Of a stretch of DNA of 64,000 nt, positions 28,282 to 38,465 are shown one piece after another; position 1 is the stretch's first letter, and each line of letters starts with the position of its first letter. Origin of the DNA: an uncultured Flavobacteriaceae bacterium (GTDB lineage Bacteria; Bacteroidota; Bacteroidia; Flavobacteriales; Flavobacteriaceae); NCBI GenBank assembly GCA_937944485.1, contig CALDYU010000002.1:242483-306482 (forward strand), written 5' to 3'. Below the pieces are notes generated by a model. The model ran no database searches. It was not told the origin of the DNA and saw nothing but the letters and a program-made list of their open reading frames with translations. A program made the position numbers and the translations under genes.

Positions 28282-28289
28282 TAACTTTG
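28282..28289 (+). promoter_or_regulatory. Candidate promoter -7 box for the HD-domain gene
   Basis: TAACTTTG matches TAnnTTTG exactly, 19 bp before the TTG start codon used by the next gene. It predicts a 5' UTR of only about 13 nt. Confidence 0.45.
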
Positions 28290-28308
28290 ACTTGTTAAAA
28301 AATACGTT

Positions 28309-29538
28309 TTGCCTAAATCAAATAAACTGAAAATATTCAACGATCCAATTTACGGATTTATTAGAATTCCTAGCACCCTCATTTTCGATCTAATTGCCCA
28401 TCCTTATTTTCAACGGTTGAGACGTATTTCTCAAATGGGACTTTCTTATTTAGTATACCCTGGTGCGCATCATACACGATTTCACCATGCTTTAGGAAGT
28501 ATGTTTTTAATGCAGCAAGCAATACAAGTGCTTCGTTTTAAGGCTGTTGAAATCACATCTGAAGAAGAACAGGGTTTGCTTTGTGCAATTTTATTGCATG
28601 ATATCGGGCATGGCCCATTTTCCCATGCCATGGAAAAAAGTATTGTGGAAGGAGTACATCATGAACAAATTTCAGCGCTCTTCGTGGAAGAATTAAATGT
28701 TAAGTTTAACGGAAGTTTAACGATAGCGCTACAAATATTCAAAGGAGAGCATCCTAAAAAGTTTTTAAATCAATTGGTTTCTAGTCAATTAGATATGGAT
28801 AGGCTAGACTATTTAAAGCGGGATAGCTTTTATACAGGTGTTGCCGAAGGGAACATTAATTCTGAACGCTTATTGACGATGCTAACAGTAGTTAATGATC
28901 AATTAATGGTAGAAGAAAAGGGCACCTATTCTGTTGAGAAATTTTTGATGGCAAGAAGGTTCATGTATTGGCAGGTATATTTACACAAGACAGGCATTGT
29001 GGCAGAGCAGTTATTAATTCGAATATTAAAGCGGGCTAAAGTATTAGTGCGTAATAAGCAGTCTTTACCTTGTTCAGAGGCGTTAAACTTTTTTTTAAAT
29101 CGTAAAATAGCATATCAAAAGTTTAATACGGAGATTCTAGAACGTTTTGCTGCTCTTGATGACGTCGATGTTTTAGCTGCTATTAAAAGTTGGCAACATA
29201 ACGATGATTTTGTACTGTCTAATTTGTGCAAAATGGTCTTGCATAGAAAACTATTGAAAATTAAAATGAAGAAGAAAGCTTTTTCAGTTGCAGAACTACA
29301 GAAGCAATCGGCAATTTTTCAAAATAAACATTCCATATCTGAAGAAGAAGCGGCCTATTTTGTATTTACAGGAAGCATACAAAATACGGCATATACACGC
29401 GACAAACAGAACATCAATATTTTTCGTAAAAATGGAAAAATTGAAGATGTCACAGAGGCTTCCGATCATTTAAATTTACAAGCACTCTCGAGAACTGTTA
29501 CAAAGTATTATATGTGCTTTCCGAAGGCGGATGTTTAA
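28309..29538 (+). CDS. HD domain phosphohydrolase
   Basis: 409 residues. The start appears to be a TTG, since no in-frame ATG precedes KIFNDPIYGFI, which is near the N-terminus in this family. Metal-binding motifs are HHALGSM, LLHDIGHGPFSHAME (HD pair) and SSQLDMDRLDYLKRDSFYTG. The last segment is characteristic of the dGTPase/SAMHD1-like group. It likely hydrolyses nucleotides; substrate unknown. Its end overlaps the upstream region of lpxD. Confidence 0.88.
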   Translation: MPKSNKLKIFNDPIYGFIRIPSTLIFDLIAHPYFQRLRRISQMGLSYLVYPGAHHTRFHHALGSMFLMQQAIQVLRFKAVEITSEEEQGLLCAILLHDIGHGPFSHAMEKSIVEGVHHEQISALFVEELNVKFNGSLTIALQIFKGEHPKKFLNQLVSSQLDMDRLDYLKRDSFYTGVAEGNINSERLLTMLTVVNDQLMVEEKGTYSVEKFLMARRFMYWQVYLHKTGIVAEQLLIRILKRAKVLVRNKQSLPCSEALNFFLNRKIAYQKFNTEILERFAALDDVDVLAAIKSWQHNDDFVLSNLCKMVLHRKLLKIKMKKKAFSVAELQKQSAIFQNKHSISEEEAAYFVFTGSIQNTAYTRDKQNINIFRKNGKIEDVTEASDHLNLQALSRTVTKYYMCFPKADV

Positions 29539-29585
29539 ATGAAAGGGGAGGACGCTTATTAACAATTTTTCTTACTTTTGCATTC

Positions 29586-30605
29586 ATGGTATTTACAGCA
29601 AGTCAAATTGCAGGAATTTTAGAAGGAGAGGTAGATGGAAATCCTGAAATTGCAGTATATAAACTCGCTAAAATCGAAGAAGGCGAGAAGGGTGCTTTGA
29701 CCTTTTTAGCCAATCCTAAATATACTTCACATATATATACGACCAAGGCCTCTGTAACTATTGTCAATAAAGACTTTAGGCCTGAGCAACAACTCCATAC
29801 GACCTTAATCAAAGTAGAAGATCCGTATGCTTCTTTTTCCAAATTGCTTGAATATTATGATAAGGTAAAAACCATTAAAACAGGAATTGAAAATCCAGTT
29901 TGTATCGCAGAGACTGCCACATATGGCGAAGGGCTTTATTTGGGTGCTTTTTCGTACATAGGAGAAAATGTGAAAATGGGAAAAAATGTCAAAATTTATC
30001 CTAATGCGTATATAGGAGATAATGTGAGTATGGGTGATAATGTTATCGTATTGGCTGGAGCGAAGATTTTTTCAGAAACCATTATAGGAAATAATTGTGT
30101 TATTCAAAGTGGAGCAATTGTTGGCGCTGACGGATTTGGTTTTGCACCCAATAAAGATGGAACCTTTAGCAAAATTCCGCAGACGGGGAATGTTATTTTA
30201 GAAGATGATGTAGATGTAGGCGCAGGCACAACTATTGACCGTGCAACCATGGGGTCAACGATACTTCGTAAGGGAGTAAAGTTAGACAACCAAATTCAAA
30301 TTGCACATAATGTCGAAATTGGCGCTCATACTGTAATCGCAGCACAATCAGGCATTGCCGGATCTGCGAAGATTGGTAAAAACTGTATGATTGGTGGTCA
30401 AGTAGGTATTGTAGGTCATATTACTATTGGCGACAACGTGCGTATACAAGCCCAATCTGGTATTGGTAGAAATGTGAAGGATAATGAAGTTCTTCAAGGG
30501 TCTCCTGCGATTAATTATGGAGACTATAATAAATCTTATGTCCACTTTAAAAATTTCCCCAAAATCGTAAACCAAATTAATGAACTAGACAAAAAGAACA
30601 ATTAG
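29586..30605 (+). CDS. lpxD: UDP-3-O-acylglucosamine N-acyltransferase
   Basis: 339 residues from the ATG at 29586; the frame is open 24 codons further up, but only this start gives the LpxD N-terminus (FTASQIAGILEGEVDG). It transfers a 3-hydroxyacyl chain to the 2-amino group of UDP-3-O-acyl-glucosamine in lipid A synthesis. The N-terminal uridine-binding domain is followed by left-handed beta-helix hexapeptide repeats (about 105-290) with the catalytic histidine in IQIAHNVEIG. A TACTTTTG box (29573-29580) lies just before the ATG. The stop overlaps the next start by one base. Confidence 0.94.
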   Translation: MVFTASQIAGILEGEVDGNPEIAVYKLAKIEEGEKGALTFLANPKYTSHIYTTKASVTIVNKDFRPEQQLHTTLIKVEDPYASFSKLLEYYDKVKTIKTGIENPVCIAETATYGEGLYLGAFSYIGENVKMGKNVKIYPNAYIGDNVSMGDNVIVLAGAKIFSETIIGNNCVIQSGAIVGADGFGFAPNKDGTFSKIPQTGNVILEDDVDVGAGTTIDRATMGSTILRKGVKLDNQIQIAHNVEIGAHTVIAAQSGIAGSAKIGKNCMIGGQVGIVGHITIGDNVRIQAQSGIGRNVKDNEVLQGSPAINYGDYNKSYVHFKNFPKIVNQINELDKKNN

Positions 30606-32008
30606 TGACTACGACAACGAAACAAAGAACAATTTCTAAAGAAGTAATACTTAAAGGAGTAGGTCTTCATACAGGAGAAAATGTAACCATGAAGTTTGTG
30701 CCAGCGGCTGAAAATCATGGGTATGCATTTAAACGAGTTGATTTAGAAGGGGAGCCTATCATTGAAGCAGATGTAAAGTATGTGGTGAATACCCAAAGAG
30801 GAACAAATCTGGAAAAAAACGGTGTGAAAATTCAAACCTCAGAGCATGTATTAGCAGCGCTTGTGGGTATGGAAATTGATAACGTACTAATAGAATTAGA
30901 TGCGCCTGAACCACCTATAATGGATGGTTCATCAAAATACTTCGTAGAAGCTTTAGAAAAAGTTGGTCTAAAAGAACAAGATGCTGATCGCGAGGAATAT
31001 GTGGTGAAGGATGTGATTACTTATAAAGATGAATCGACAGGAAGCGAAATTACTATAATACCAGCAGATACGTACCAAGTTACGACCATGGTTGATTTTG
31101 GGACTATGGTTTTAGGCACGCAAAACGCTACTTTAGAGAACCTAGCAGATTTTAAGACTGAAATTGCCGATGCCCGTACCTTTAGTTTTTTACACGAACT
31201 AGAAGCACTATTAGATAATGGTCTTATCAAGGGTGGTGATTTGAATAATGCTATTGTATACGTAGATAAGGAAATCGATGATCAAACTATGAAAAAATTA
31301 GAGAAAGCTTTTGATAAAGAGAAGCTTTCTGTAAAGCCAAATGGAATTTTAGACAACCTTACTCTACATCAACCCAATGAGGCAGCGAGACATAAGCTTC
31401 TTGATGTTATCGGAGATTTAGCATTGGCTGGTGTTCGATTAAAAGGAAAAGTAATTGCTAATAAGCCAGGTCATTTTGTAAATACGCAATTCGCTAAGAA
31501 AATTGCAAAAATTATAAAGACGGAGAAACGAAATTATGTGCCTGACGTTGATTTGAATCAACCTCCTTTAATGGATATCACTCAGATCATGTCGCAACTA
31601 CCACATCGACCACCGTTTTTACTGGTTGACAAAATCTTAGAGCTTTCTGATACGCATGTGATAGGGCTCAAAAATGTGACCATGAACGAACCCTTTTTTG
31701 TGGGGCATTTTCCTGGAGCACCAGTAATGCCAGGGGTTTTACAACTTGAAGCTATGGCTCAAACAGGAGGGATTTTAGTGTTGAGCACGGTTCCTGATCC
31801 TGAAAATTATTTGACTTATTTGTTGAAAATTGACAATGTGCGTTATAAACAGCAAGTAGTGCCCGGTGACACTCTGATTTTTAAATTAGACCTTATGTCG
31901 CCCATACGAAGAGGTATTTGTCAAATGCATGCTAAAGCCTATGCTAATGGTAAATTAGTCTCTGAAGCAGAAATTATGGCTCAAATCGCTAAAGTAAAAG
32001 GAAACTAG
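30605..32008 (+). CDS. lpxC/fabZ: Bifunctional UDP-3-O-acyl-GlcNAc deacetylase / 3-hydroxyacyl-ACP dehydratase
   Basis: 467 residues starting with GTG that overlaps the lpxD stop. The LpxC part (1-310) has zinc and catalytic motifs TSEHVLAALVGMEIDN, ADARTFSF and LTLHQPNEAARHKLLDVIGDLALAG. The FabZ part (about 320-467) has LPHRPPFLLVDKI and the active-site His/Glu in FVGHFPGAPVMPGVLQLEAMAQTGG. The natural fusion is common in Bacteroidota and joins the committed step of lipid A synthesis with fatty-acid elongation. Confidence 0.96.
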   Translation: MTTTTKQRTISKEVILKGVGLHTGENVTMKFVPAAENHGYAFKRVDLEGEPIIEADVKYVVNTQRGTNLEKNGVKIQTSEHVLAALVGMEIDNVLIELDAPEPPIMDGSSKYFVEALEKVGLKEQDADREEYVVKDVITYKDESTGSEITIIPADTYQVTTMVDFGTMVLGTQNATLENLADFKTEIADARTFSFLHELEALLDNGLIKGGDLNNAIVYVDKEIDDQTMKKLEKAFDKEKLSVKPNGILDNLTLHQPNEAARHKLLDVIGDLALAGVRLKGKVIANKPGHFVNTQFAKKIAKIIKTEKRNYVPDVDLNQPPLMDITQIMSQLPHRPPFLLVDKILELSDTHVIGLKNVTMNEPFFVGHFPGAPVMPGVLQLEAMAQTGGILVLSTVPDPENYLTYLLKIDNVRYKQQVVPGDTLIFKLDLMSPIRRGICQMHAKAYANGKLVSEAEIMAQIAKVKGN

Positions 32009-32009
32009 T

Positions 32010-32795
32010 ATGAATCAACCACTTGCCTACATTCATCCCGGAGCAAAAATTGCCAAAAATGTTGTCGTCGAACCTTTTACAACTATTCACAGTAATGTAA
32101 CTATTGGTGATGGCACTTGGATTGGGTCTAATGTTACTATAATGGAAGGCGCCCGAATAGGGAAGAACTGTAATATATTTCCAGGAGCCGTTATTTCAGC
32201 TCCTCCTCAAGATTTAAAATATAAAGGCGAAGATACGACCGTGCATATAGGTAATGGAACCACCATACGAGAATGTGCTACCATACACAAAGGCACTTCA
32301 GATAGAAACAAAACTGTTATTGGAAAGAATTGCTTGATTATGGCGTACTGTCATATTGCACATGACTGCCTCGTTGGTAATAACTGTATCTTTTCTAATA
32401 ACTCAACCTTAGCGGGTCATGTTACCGTGGGTGACAATGTCATTTTAGCGGGCTTGGTTGCTGTGCATCAGTTCGTTTCTGTTGGGCAGCATGCCTTCGT
32501 TACGGGAGGGTCACTGGTTCGTAAAGATGTGCCCCCATTTGTAAAGGCGGCAAGAGAGCCCTTGTCATACGTGGGTATCAATTCTGTTGGTTTACGACGA
32601 AGAGGTTTTGAATCGGAGAAAATCAGAGAAATACAAAATATTTACAGAATACTATATCAAAAAAATTATAACAACTCGCAGGCGGTACAAATTTTAGAAG
32701 CTGAAATGGAGGCGACTCCAGAACGCGACGAGATTTTGCAATTTATCAGAGATTCTCAAAGAGGAATAATGAAAGGCTATTTTAGTAATAATTAA
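32010..32795 (+). CDS. lpxA: UDP-N-acetylglucosamine O-acyltransferase
   Basis: 261 residues. A left-handed beta-helix (1-190) built from hexapeptide repeats carries the catalytic histidine in MAYCHIAHDC; the C-terminal helical domain contains VGLRRRGFESEKI. It catalyses the first step of lipid A synthesis. It starts one base after the lpxC/fabZ stop, so the three Lpx genes form one unit. Confidence 0.96.
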   Translation: MNQPLAYIHPGAKIAKNVVVEPFTTIHSNVTIGDGTWIGSNVTIMEGARIGKNCNIFPGAVISAPPQDLKYKGEDTTVHIGNGTTIRECATIHKGTSDRNKTVIGKNCLIMAYCHIAHDCLVGNNCIFSNNSTLAGHVTVGDNVILAGLVAVHQFVSVGQHAFVTGGSLVRKDVPPFVKAAREPLSYVGINSVGLRRRGFESEKIREIQNIYRILYQKNYNNSQAVQILEAEMEATPERDEILQFIRDSQRGIMKGYFSNN

Positions 32796-32818
32796 ATTAC
32801 ATTAATCAATTAAAACCT

Positions 32819-33388
32819 ATGGCTTCAACATCAGATATTAGAAAAGGATTGTGTATTCGTTACAACAATGATATTTATAAAATCATTGAATTCTTGCATG
32901 TAAAGCCGGGTAAAGGACCTGCTTTTGTTCGAACGAAATTAAAAAGTGTTACGAATGGTAAAGTGGTAGATAATACTTTTTCGGCAGGTCATAAAATTGA
33001 AGATGTACGGGTTGAAACGCAAACGTATCAATATTTGTATCCTGAAGGGCAAACCTATCATTTTATGAATACAGATGACTACAACCAAATTACTCTAGAA
33101 GAAGCTAGCTTAGATGCACCGGGCTTGCTGAAAGAAGGGGAAGTAGTCAAGATTTTATTCAATACAGAAGATAGTATGCCCCTCTCTGTAGAAATGCCAG
33201 CAAGTGTAGTACTTGAGGTTACCTATACGGAGCCAGGGGTGAAAGGAAATACAGCTACGAACGCTACTAAACCTGCAAAAGTAGAAACGGGTGCTGAAGT
33301 CAATGTGCCTCTTTTTATTAATGAAGGTGATAAAATAAAGATCGATACCGAAAAAGGGGCTTATATGGAACGCGTTAAGGACTCTTAA
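32819..33388 (+). CDS. efp: Translation elongation factor P
   Basis: 189 residues, three beta-barrel domains. Domain I ends in the tip loop VKPGKGPAFVRTK, where K32 is at the position modified in other bacteria; no modification gene is in the window. EF-P relieves ribosome stalling at polyproline. Its position within a lipid A gene cluster is a recurrent Bacteroidota arrangement. Confidence 0.95.
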   Translation: MASTSDIRKGLCIRYNNDIYKIIEFLHVKPGKGPAFVRTKLKSVTNGKVVDNTFSAGHKIEDVRVETQTYQYLYPEGQTYHFMNTDDYNQITLEEASLDAPGLLKEGEVVKILFNTEDSMPLSVEMPASVVLEVTYTEPGVKGNTATNATKPAKVETGAEVNVPLFINEGDKIKIDTEKGAYMERVKDS

Positions 33389-33403
33389 TTACAAAAGCAT
33401 CTA

Positions 33404-34336
33404 GTGAGATTTCCGATAACTTATTCCATCAAACAAATTGCCGAAATCATTGGTGCCGCATATAGTGGTCCAGCCGATTTTCCAGTTTCCGGAATGAATG
33501 AGATTCATATAGTACAACCTGGAGAAATTGTTTTTGTCGATCATCCAAAATACTACGACAAGGCATTAACTTCTAAAGCATCCGTTATTTTAATTAACAA
33601 AGAAGTCGAATGTCCGAAAGGGAAAGCTTTATTGATATCTGATGATCCCTTCCGCGATTTTAATAAGCTTACCACTTTTTTTAAACCATTTGAAGCTTCT
33701 CAAAGTTTAATTAGTACTTCTTCTAAAATAGGTCAAAACACTGTAATACAACCAAATACGTTTATTGGAAACAATGTTGTTATTGGAGATGATTGTTTAA
33801 TCCATTCCAACGTATCAATCTATGATAATTGTGTTATTGGCGACAATGTCATTATACATTCTGGTACCGTTTTGGGTGCTGACGCTTTTTATTACAAGAA
33901 TAGATCAGATGGCTACGATAGATTAATTTCGGGAGGCCGCGTCATTCTCGAAGATCGGGTTGAATTAGGGGCCTTGTGTACTATCGATAGAGGTGTAACA
34001 GGTGATACAACCATTAAAAAGGGAACGAAAATAGACAATCAAGTACATGTCGGTCATGATACCGTAATTGGAGAAAAATGCTTGATAGCTTCTCAAACGG
34101 GTATAGCTGGCTGTGTGGTCATAGAAGATGAAGTAACCTTATGGGGTCAGGTAGGTACAAATAGCGGAATAACAATAGGTGCGAAGGCAGTCATTATGGG
34201 GCAAACGGGAGTTACGAAATCTGTTGCTGGAGGTAAAAGCTATTTTGGAACCCCTATAGAGGAATCAAGGGAAAAGTTAAAACAATTGGCTAACGTTAAG
34301 AAGATTCCTTCCATCCTAAAAAAAATAAAAGAATAA
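33404..34336 (+). CDS. LpxD-like N-acyltransferase, second copy
   Basis: 310 residues from a GTG start (RFPITYSIKQIAEIIGA). The N-terminal LpxD-like domain and left-handed beta-helix repeats (about 105-290) are both present; the histidine in DNQVHVGHDTVIG aligns with the LpxD catalytic His. It is shorter than the lpxD at 29586 and differs strongly from it, so it is a diverged paralogue rather than a recent duplicate. It may acylate a different sugar or have another acyl-chain preference. It lies 15 bp after efp. Confidence 0.85.
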   Translation: MRFPITYSIKQIAEIIGAAYSGPADFPVSGMNEIHIVQPGEIVFVDHPKYYDKALTSKASVILINKEVECPKGKALLISDDPFRDFNKLTTFFKPFEASQSLISTSSKIGQNTVIQPNTFIGNNVVIGDDCLIHSNVSIYDNCVIGDNVIIHSGTVLGADAFYYKNRSDGYDRLISGGRVILEDRVELGALCTIDRGVTGDTTIKKGTKIDNQVHVGHDTVIGEKCLIASQTGIAGCVVIEDEVTLWGQVGTNSGITIGAKAVIMGQTGVTKSVAGGKSYFGTPIEESREKLKQLANVKKIPSILKKIKE

Positions 34337-34370
34337 ATGTCGATTACTTTATAAATCATTTCCAAACCTA

Positions 34371-34378
34371 TATTTTTG
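34371..34378 (+). promoter_or_regulatory. Candidate sucD promoter -7 box
   Basis: TATTTTTG matches TAnnTTTG, 62 bp before the sucD ATG and just after the preceding gene's stop. Confidence 0.45.
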
Positions 34379-34440
34379 TGCCCTACTCAAATTGAGTACA
34401 TATCAAATAATCCACAAAACAATTAACGAAAAACTTCAAA

Positions 34441-35313
34441 ATGAGTGTTTTAGTAAATAAAGATTCTAAAATAATAGTCCAAGGTTTTACTGGTAGTGAA
34501 GGTACTTTTCACGCGAAACAGATGATTGAGTATGGCACCAATGTTGTTGGAGGAGTGACACCTGGTAAGGGAGGGCAAGAGCATTTGGGAAAGCCCGTAT
34601 TTAATACCGTAATAGAAGCCGTAGAAAAAGTAGGTGCTGATACTTCAATAATTTTTGTACCTCCCGCTTTTGCAGCAGATGCTATTATGGAAGCAGCTGA
34701 TGCTGGCATAAAAGTGATAATTACAATCACTGAGGGAATACCTGTTGCTGACATGGTGAAAGCTTCGAATTATATAAAAAATAGAGATTGCCGTTTGGTG
34801 GGTCCCAATTGCCCAGGGGTTATAACGCCAGGTGAAGCCAAAGTTGGCATTATGCCCGGTTTCGTTTTCAAAAAAGGAAATGTTGGTATTGTTTCTAAAT
34901 CGGGTACTTTAACCTATGAGGCTGCTGATCAAGTAGTGCGACAAGGATTGGGAATAACCACAGCAATTGGTATTGGTGGTGATCCTATCATTGGTACGAC
35001 AACGAAGGAAGCTGTTGAGCTTTTGATCAATGACCCTGAAACAGAATGTGTGGTAATGATTGGTGAAATAGGCGGACAATTAGAAGCTGACGCAGCTAAA
35101 TGGTATAAAGCAAGTGGCAGTAAAAAGCCTGTTATAGGCTTTATTGCGGGTGAAACTGCTCCCGCTGGTAGAACTATGGGGCACGCTGGTGCTATTGTTG
35201 GTGGTAGTGATGACACAGCCCAAGCCAAGAAAAAGATAATGAGAGCGCATGGCATTCATGTTGTTGATTCGCCAGCCGAAATTGGAATAAAAGTGAAAGA
35301 AGTCATTGGATAA
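34441..35313 (+). CDS. sucD: Succinyl-CoA ligase subunit alpha
   Basis: 290 residues. The CoA-binding Rossmann segment is [31 protein letters not shown], and the phosphorylated histidine is H248 in [13 protein letters not shown]. With the beta subunit it makes ATP or GTP from succinyl-CoA in the TCA cycle. sucC is not adjacent, as is usual in flavobacteria. A terminator follows 45 bp after the stop. Confidence 0.96.
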   Translation: MSVLVNKDSKIIVQGFTGSEGTFHAKQMIEYGTNVVGGVTPGKGGQEHLGKPVFNTVIEAVEKVGADTSIIFVPPAFAADAIMEAADAGIKVIITITEGIPVADMVKASNYIKNRDCRLVGPNCPGVITPGEAKVGIMPGFVFKKGNVGIVSKSGTLTYEAADQVVRQGLGITTAIGIGGDPIIGTTTKEAVELLINDPETECVVMIGEIGGQLEADAAKWYKASGSKKPVIGFIAGETAPAGRTMGHAGAIVGGSDDTAQAKKKIMRAHGIHVVDSPAEIGIKVKEVIG

Positions 35314-35358
35314 TAGAACTTCAGGTTGTGTTAAAATTTACAAAATAAATCAATTATT

Positions 35359-35397
35359 AAGTCCGTCATGCTTACATTAGTGCGATGGACTTTTTTA
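35359..35397 (+). terminator. Intrinsic terminator after sucD
   Basis: AAGTCCGTC (35359-35367) pairs with GATGGACTT (35384-35392) through one G-T pair, and a run of six Ts follows. It closes the lpx-efp-sucD region. Confidence 0.75.
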
Positions 35398-35445
35398 TTT
35401 TTATATAGTATCTAATTAGTATTCATTTAATCAAAATTATCAGTC

Positions 35446-38406
35446 ATGAAAAAAATCACAATTGTCTTATTACTAGGGGTTTTTATTCTAGCCTCATGTA
35501 AAAACTCCTCTGATTCTGCAGTTACCACAACCACTACAACTGACGCGAATGGCTTTACCTATGAAACCGTAAGTAATGACCCTACTGGATTGCGTTTGTA
35601 TACTTTAGAAAATGGATTGAAAGTATACCTTAGTCAGAATACAGATGAACCAAAAATTCAAACTTTCATTCCTGTCAGAGCAGGTTCTGTATATGACCCA
35701 AAGGACAATACAGGATTAGCTCACTATCTAGAACATATGGTCTTTAAAGGCACAGATGAAATTGGAACCCAAGATTGGCAAGCTGAAAAAGTAATATTAG
35801 ATCAAATCTCAGATTTGTATGAAGCACATAAAGCGGAGACCGACCCTGAAGCGAAAAAAGCAATTTATAAAAAAATTGATAGTACATCTTTAGCTGCTTC
35901 TCAAATTTCCATTGCCAATGAATATGATAAAATGGTTAGCTCGCTAGGTGCTCAAGGAACCAACGCATGGACATGGCATGAAGAAACCGTTTACACCAAC
36001 AAGATTCCAACAAACGAATTAGATAAATGGTTACATTTAGAATCAGAACGATTCAGTCAATTAGTACTACGACTATTCCATACCGAATTAGAGGCGGTGT
36101 ATGAAGAGTTTAACAGAGGTCAAGATGTAGACGCATGGAAATTAGATGAAGCGTTGAACGCTGCTCTTTTTCCAACACACCCTTATGGTCAACAAACAAC
36201 TATTGGCACTTCTGATCATTTGAAAAATCCTTCCATGGAGGCTATTCACAATTACTTTAACACATATTATGTGCCTAACAATATGGCTGTAATTTTAGTG
36301 GGGGATATTAATTTCGACGAAACCATTAAAAAAGTGAATGACACTTTTGGTTCTTTTGAATATAAAGAAGTTGTTCATCCAACAAGGCCTATTGAAGCCC
36401 CTATGACAGCACCTGTAGTTCGTGAAGTTACGGGTCCGGAAGCAGAATCATTAAACTTAGCCTTTAGAACTGATAAACTCGGATCAGAGGAAGAAAAGAT
36501 GGTTACATTAGTTGATATGATTTTGGCAAATAGTGAAGCTGGACTAATAGATTTAAACTTAAATCAGCAACAGAAAGTGCAACGTGCAGGGTCATATACG
36601 CAATTTTTAAATGATTATGGTATTCATACTTTATATGGTAATCCGAAGTCAGGGCAGACTTTAGAAGAAGTTAAAGATCTATTACTGGCGCAGATTGAGC
36701 TCATTAAAAAAGGAGAATTCGATGATTGGATGATCGAAGCGGTAACTAATGATTTAAAATTAAGTGAAATGCGTCAATTCGGAAATGCTTCTTCAGTGGC
36801 ATATGCTTATGTAAATGCATTTGTGCATTTTCAAGATTGGGAATCTCGTGTCAAGTTTATCGATGAGATGAGCAAGATAAGTAAAGAAGATCTGGTTGCA
36901 TTTGCCAACAAATTTTATGGCGATAATTACGCTGTCGTCTATAAGAGACAGGGTGAAAATGAAGGTTTAGTAAAAGTTGAAAATCCAGGTATCACGCCAA
37001 TAGCGTTAAATAGAGATAAAAAATCTTCTTTTTTAACCAATTTCAATGCTATGGAAACTCCAGAAATTCAGCCTAGCTATGTTGATTATGCCTCAGCAAT
37101 TGAAAAGACTAATTTAGATAACGGTTTAGAATTTTCTTATGTATCCAATTCTCTGAATGACTTAGCTGAACTTTATATTATGTTCGATATGGGTAAAGAT
37201 CACAATAAAAAATTGGGTCTTGCCATTGAATATTTAGAATACTTAGGAACTGACGAATTGACTTCAGAGGAACTTAAGAAGGAATTTTACAAACTAGGAG
37301 TGTCTTATTTTGTGAACGCGAGAAATGATCGTTCTTATATAGCCTTAAGAGGTTTGCGTAAAAATATAGACAAAGGACTGGAATTACTAGAAAATTTATG
37401 GGCAAATGCAGTACCTAATCAAGAAGCTTATGATAAATTGGTATTGAAAATCGCAAAGGGTCGTGAAGAAACTAAGGCAGATAAAGGTCGTATTATGTGG
37501 GATGGATTAATGAGTTACGGTCAATATGGCGAAAACTCTAGACTACGCGATATTTATACCATCGAAGAGTTGAAAGTGGTGGATCCTTCCGAATTGGTCG
37601 AAATTGTAAAAGATCTGAAAAATTACAAACACAGGTTCTTTTACTATGGGAAAGATAAGACCGAAGGTATCGCTGCAGTAAACGCAAAGCATAAGATACC
37701 CACAACGCTAAAGGATTATCCTGAGAAAAAAGAATTTATAAAGAAAGACATGGCCAACAATGTTTATTTTGTTGATTATGATATGGTGCAATCTGAAATG
37801 TTATTCTTGGCCAAAGGTGATACATTTGACGCCGATAAAATGGCCGCAACTTCTTTGTTTAACTCTTATTTTGGCAGTGGACTATCTTCTATTGTTTTTC
37901 AAGAAATTCGCGAATCTAAATCTCTTGCATATTCTGCTTTTTCGGCGTATTCTACAGCAAGTAAGGCAGAAGATCCTAATTTAGTGTATGCTTATATTGG
38001 TACACAAGCCAATAAGATGGACCAAGCTATGGATGCCATGTTAGATCTTATGAATAATATGCCAGAGGCCGAAGAAAATTTTAGAGCAGCTAAAGAATCT
38101 ACCTTAAAACAATTGGCGGCTCAGCGGATTAATAAAACGAATATATTTTGGTCTTACGAACGCCTAAAAGATAGAGGGATGACGGAAGATAACAGAGAAC
38201 AAATGTATACGGCAATTCAAAATATGACGATTGAAGATTTAAAAGCTTTCTTCAATGAAAATATTAAAGGCTCAACCTATGATTTAATGGTTATTGGAAA
38301 TAAGAACGATGTCGATATTAATGCTCTTAAAAAATTCGGAAAAGTGCAAGAATTAGATGTCGATTATTTATTTAATTATGAAAAGCCAGCACCTATAAAA
38401 TCGTAG
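35446..38406 (+). CDS. M16 family zinc metallopeptidase lipoprotein
   Basis: 986 residues, a full-length fused two-half M16 protease. It starts with a lipoprotein signal ending Leu-Ala-Ser-Cys (Cys18). The inverted zinc motif is HYLEH in GLAHYLEHMVFKGT, and the third ligand glutamate is in LEAVYEEFNRG. The second half has the non-catalytic fold with YFGSGLSSIVFQEIRESKSLAYS. Anchored to the outer membrane, it likely degrades peptides in the periplasm. Confidence 0.92.
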   Translation: MKKITIVLLLGVFILASCKNSSDSAVTTTTTTDANGFTYETVSNDPTGLRLYTLENGLKVYLSQNTDEPKIQTFIPVRAGSVYDPKDNTGLAHYLEHMVFKGTDEIGTQDWQAEKVILDQISDLYEAHKAETDPEAKKAIYKKIDSTSLAASQISIANEYDKMVSSLGAQGTNAWTWHEETVYTNKIPTNELDKWLHLESERFSQLVLRLFHTELEAVYEEFNRGQDVDAWKLDEALNAALFPTHPYGQQTTIGTSDHLKNPSMEAIHNYFNTYYVPNNMAVILVGDINFDETIKKVNDTFGSFEYKEVVHPTRPIEAPMTAPVVREVTGPEAESLNLAFRTDKLGSEEEKMVTLVDMILANSEAGLIDLNLNQQQKVQRAGSYTQFLNDYGIHTLYGNPKSGQTLEEVKDLLLAQIELIKKGEFDDWMIEAVTNDLKLSEMRQFGNASSVAYAYVNAFVHFQDWESRVKFIDEMSKISKEDLVAFANKFYGDNYAVVYKRQGENEGLVKVENPGITPIALNRDKKSSFLTNFNAMETPEIQPSYVDYASAIEKTNLDNGLEFSYVSNSLNDLAELYIMFDMGKDHNKKLGLAIEYLEYLGTDELTSEELKKEFYKLGVSYFVNARNDRSYIALRGLRKNIDKGLELLENLWANAVPNQEAYDKLVLKIAKGREETKADKGRIMWDGLMSYGQYGENSRLRDIYTIEELKVVDPSELVEIVKDLKNYKHRFFYYGKDKTEGIAAVNAKHKIPTTLKDYPEKKEFIKKDMANNVYFVDYDMVQSEMLFLAKGDTFDADKMAATSLFNSYFGSGLSSIVFQEIRESKSLAYSAFSAYSTASKAEDPNLVYAYIGTQANKMDQAMDAMLDLMNNMPEAEENFRAAKESTLKQLAAQRINKTNIFWSYERLKDRGMTEDNREQMYTAIQNMTIEDLKAFFNENIKGSTYDLMVIGNKNDVDINALKKFGKVQELDVDYLFNYEKPAPIKS

Positions 38407-38465
38407 TTTCTGAGACAAGTGAAAATGTGGAGTGCTAAAACATCCATTTATAAACAACCAACCAA

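Noticed and set aside
29514..29585. An earlier LpxD start with 24 extra residues
   Set aside because: The extension overlaps the HD-domain gene and does not fit the LpxD N-terminus; the ATG at 29586 follows a -7 box.
34929..35255. A 108-codon minus-strand frame within sucD
   Set aside because: Low-complexity Pro/Ile/Ser sequence opposite a gene with complete catalytic motifs.
35446..38406. Two separate M16 peptidases
   Set aside because: The frame is continuous and the second half lacks the zinc motif, as in single-chain M16 proteins.
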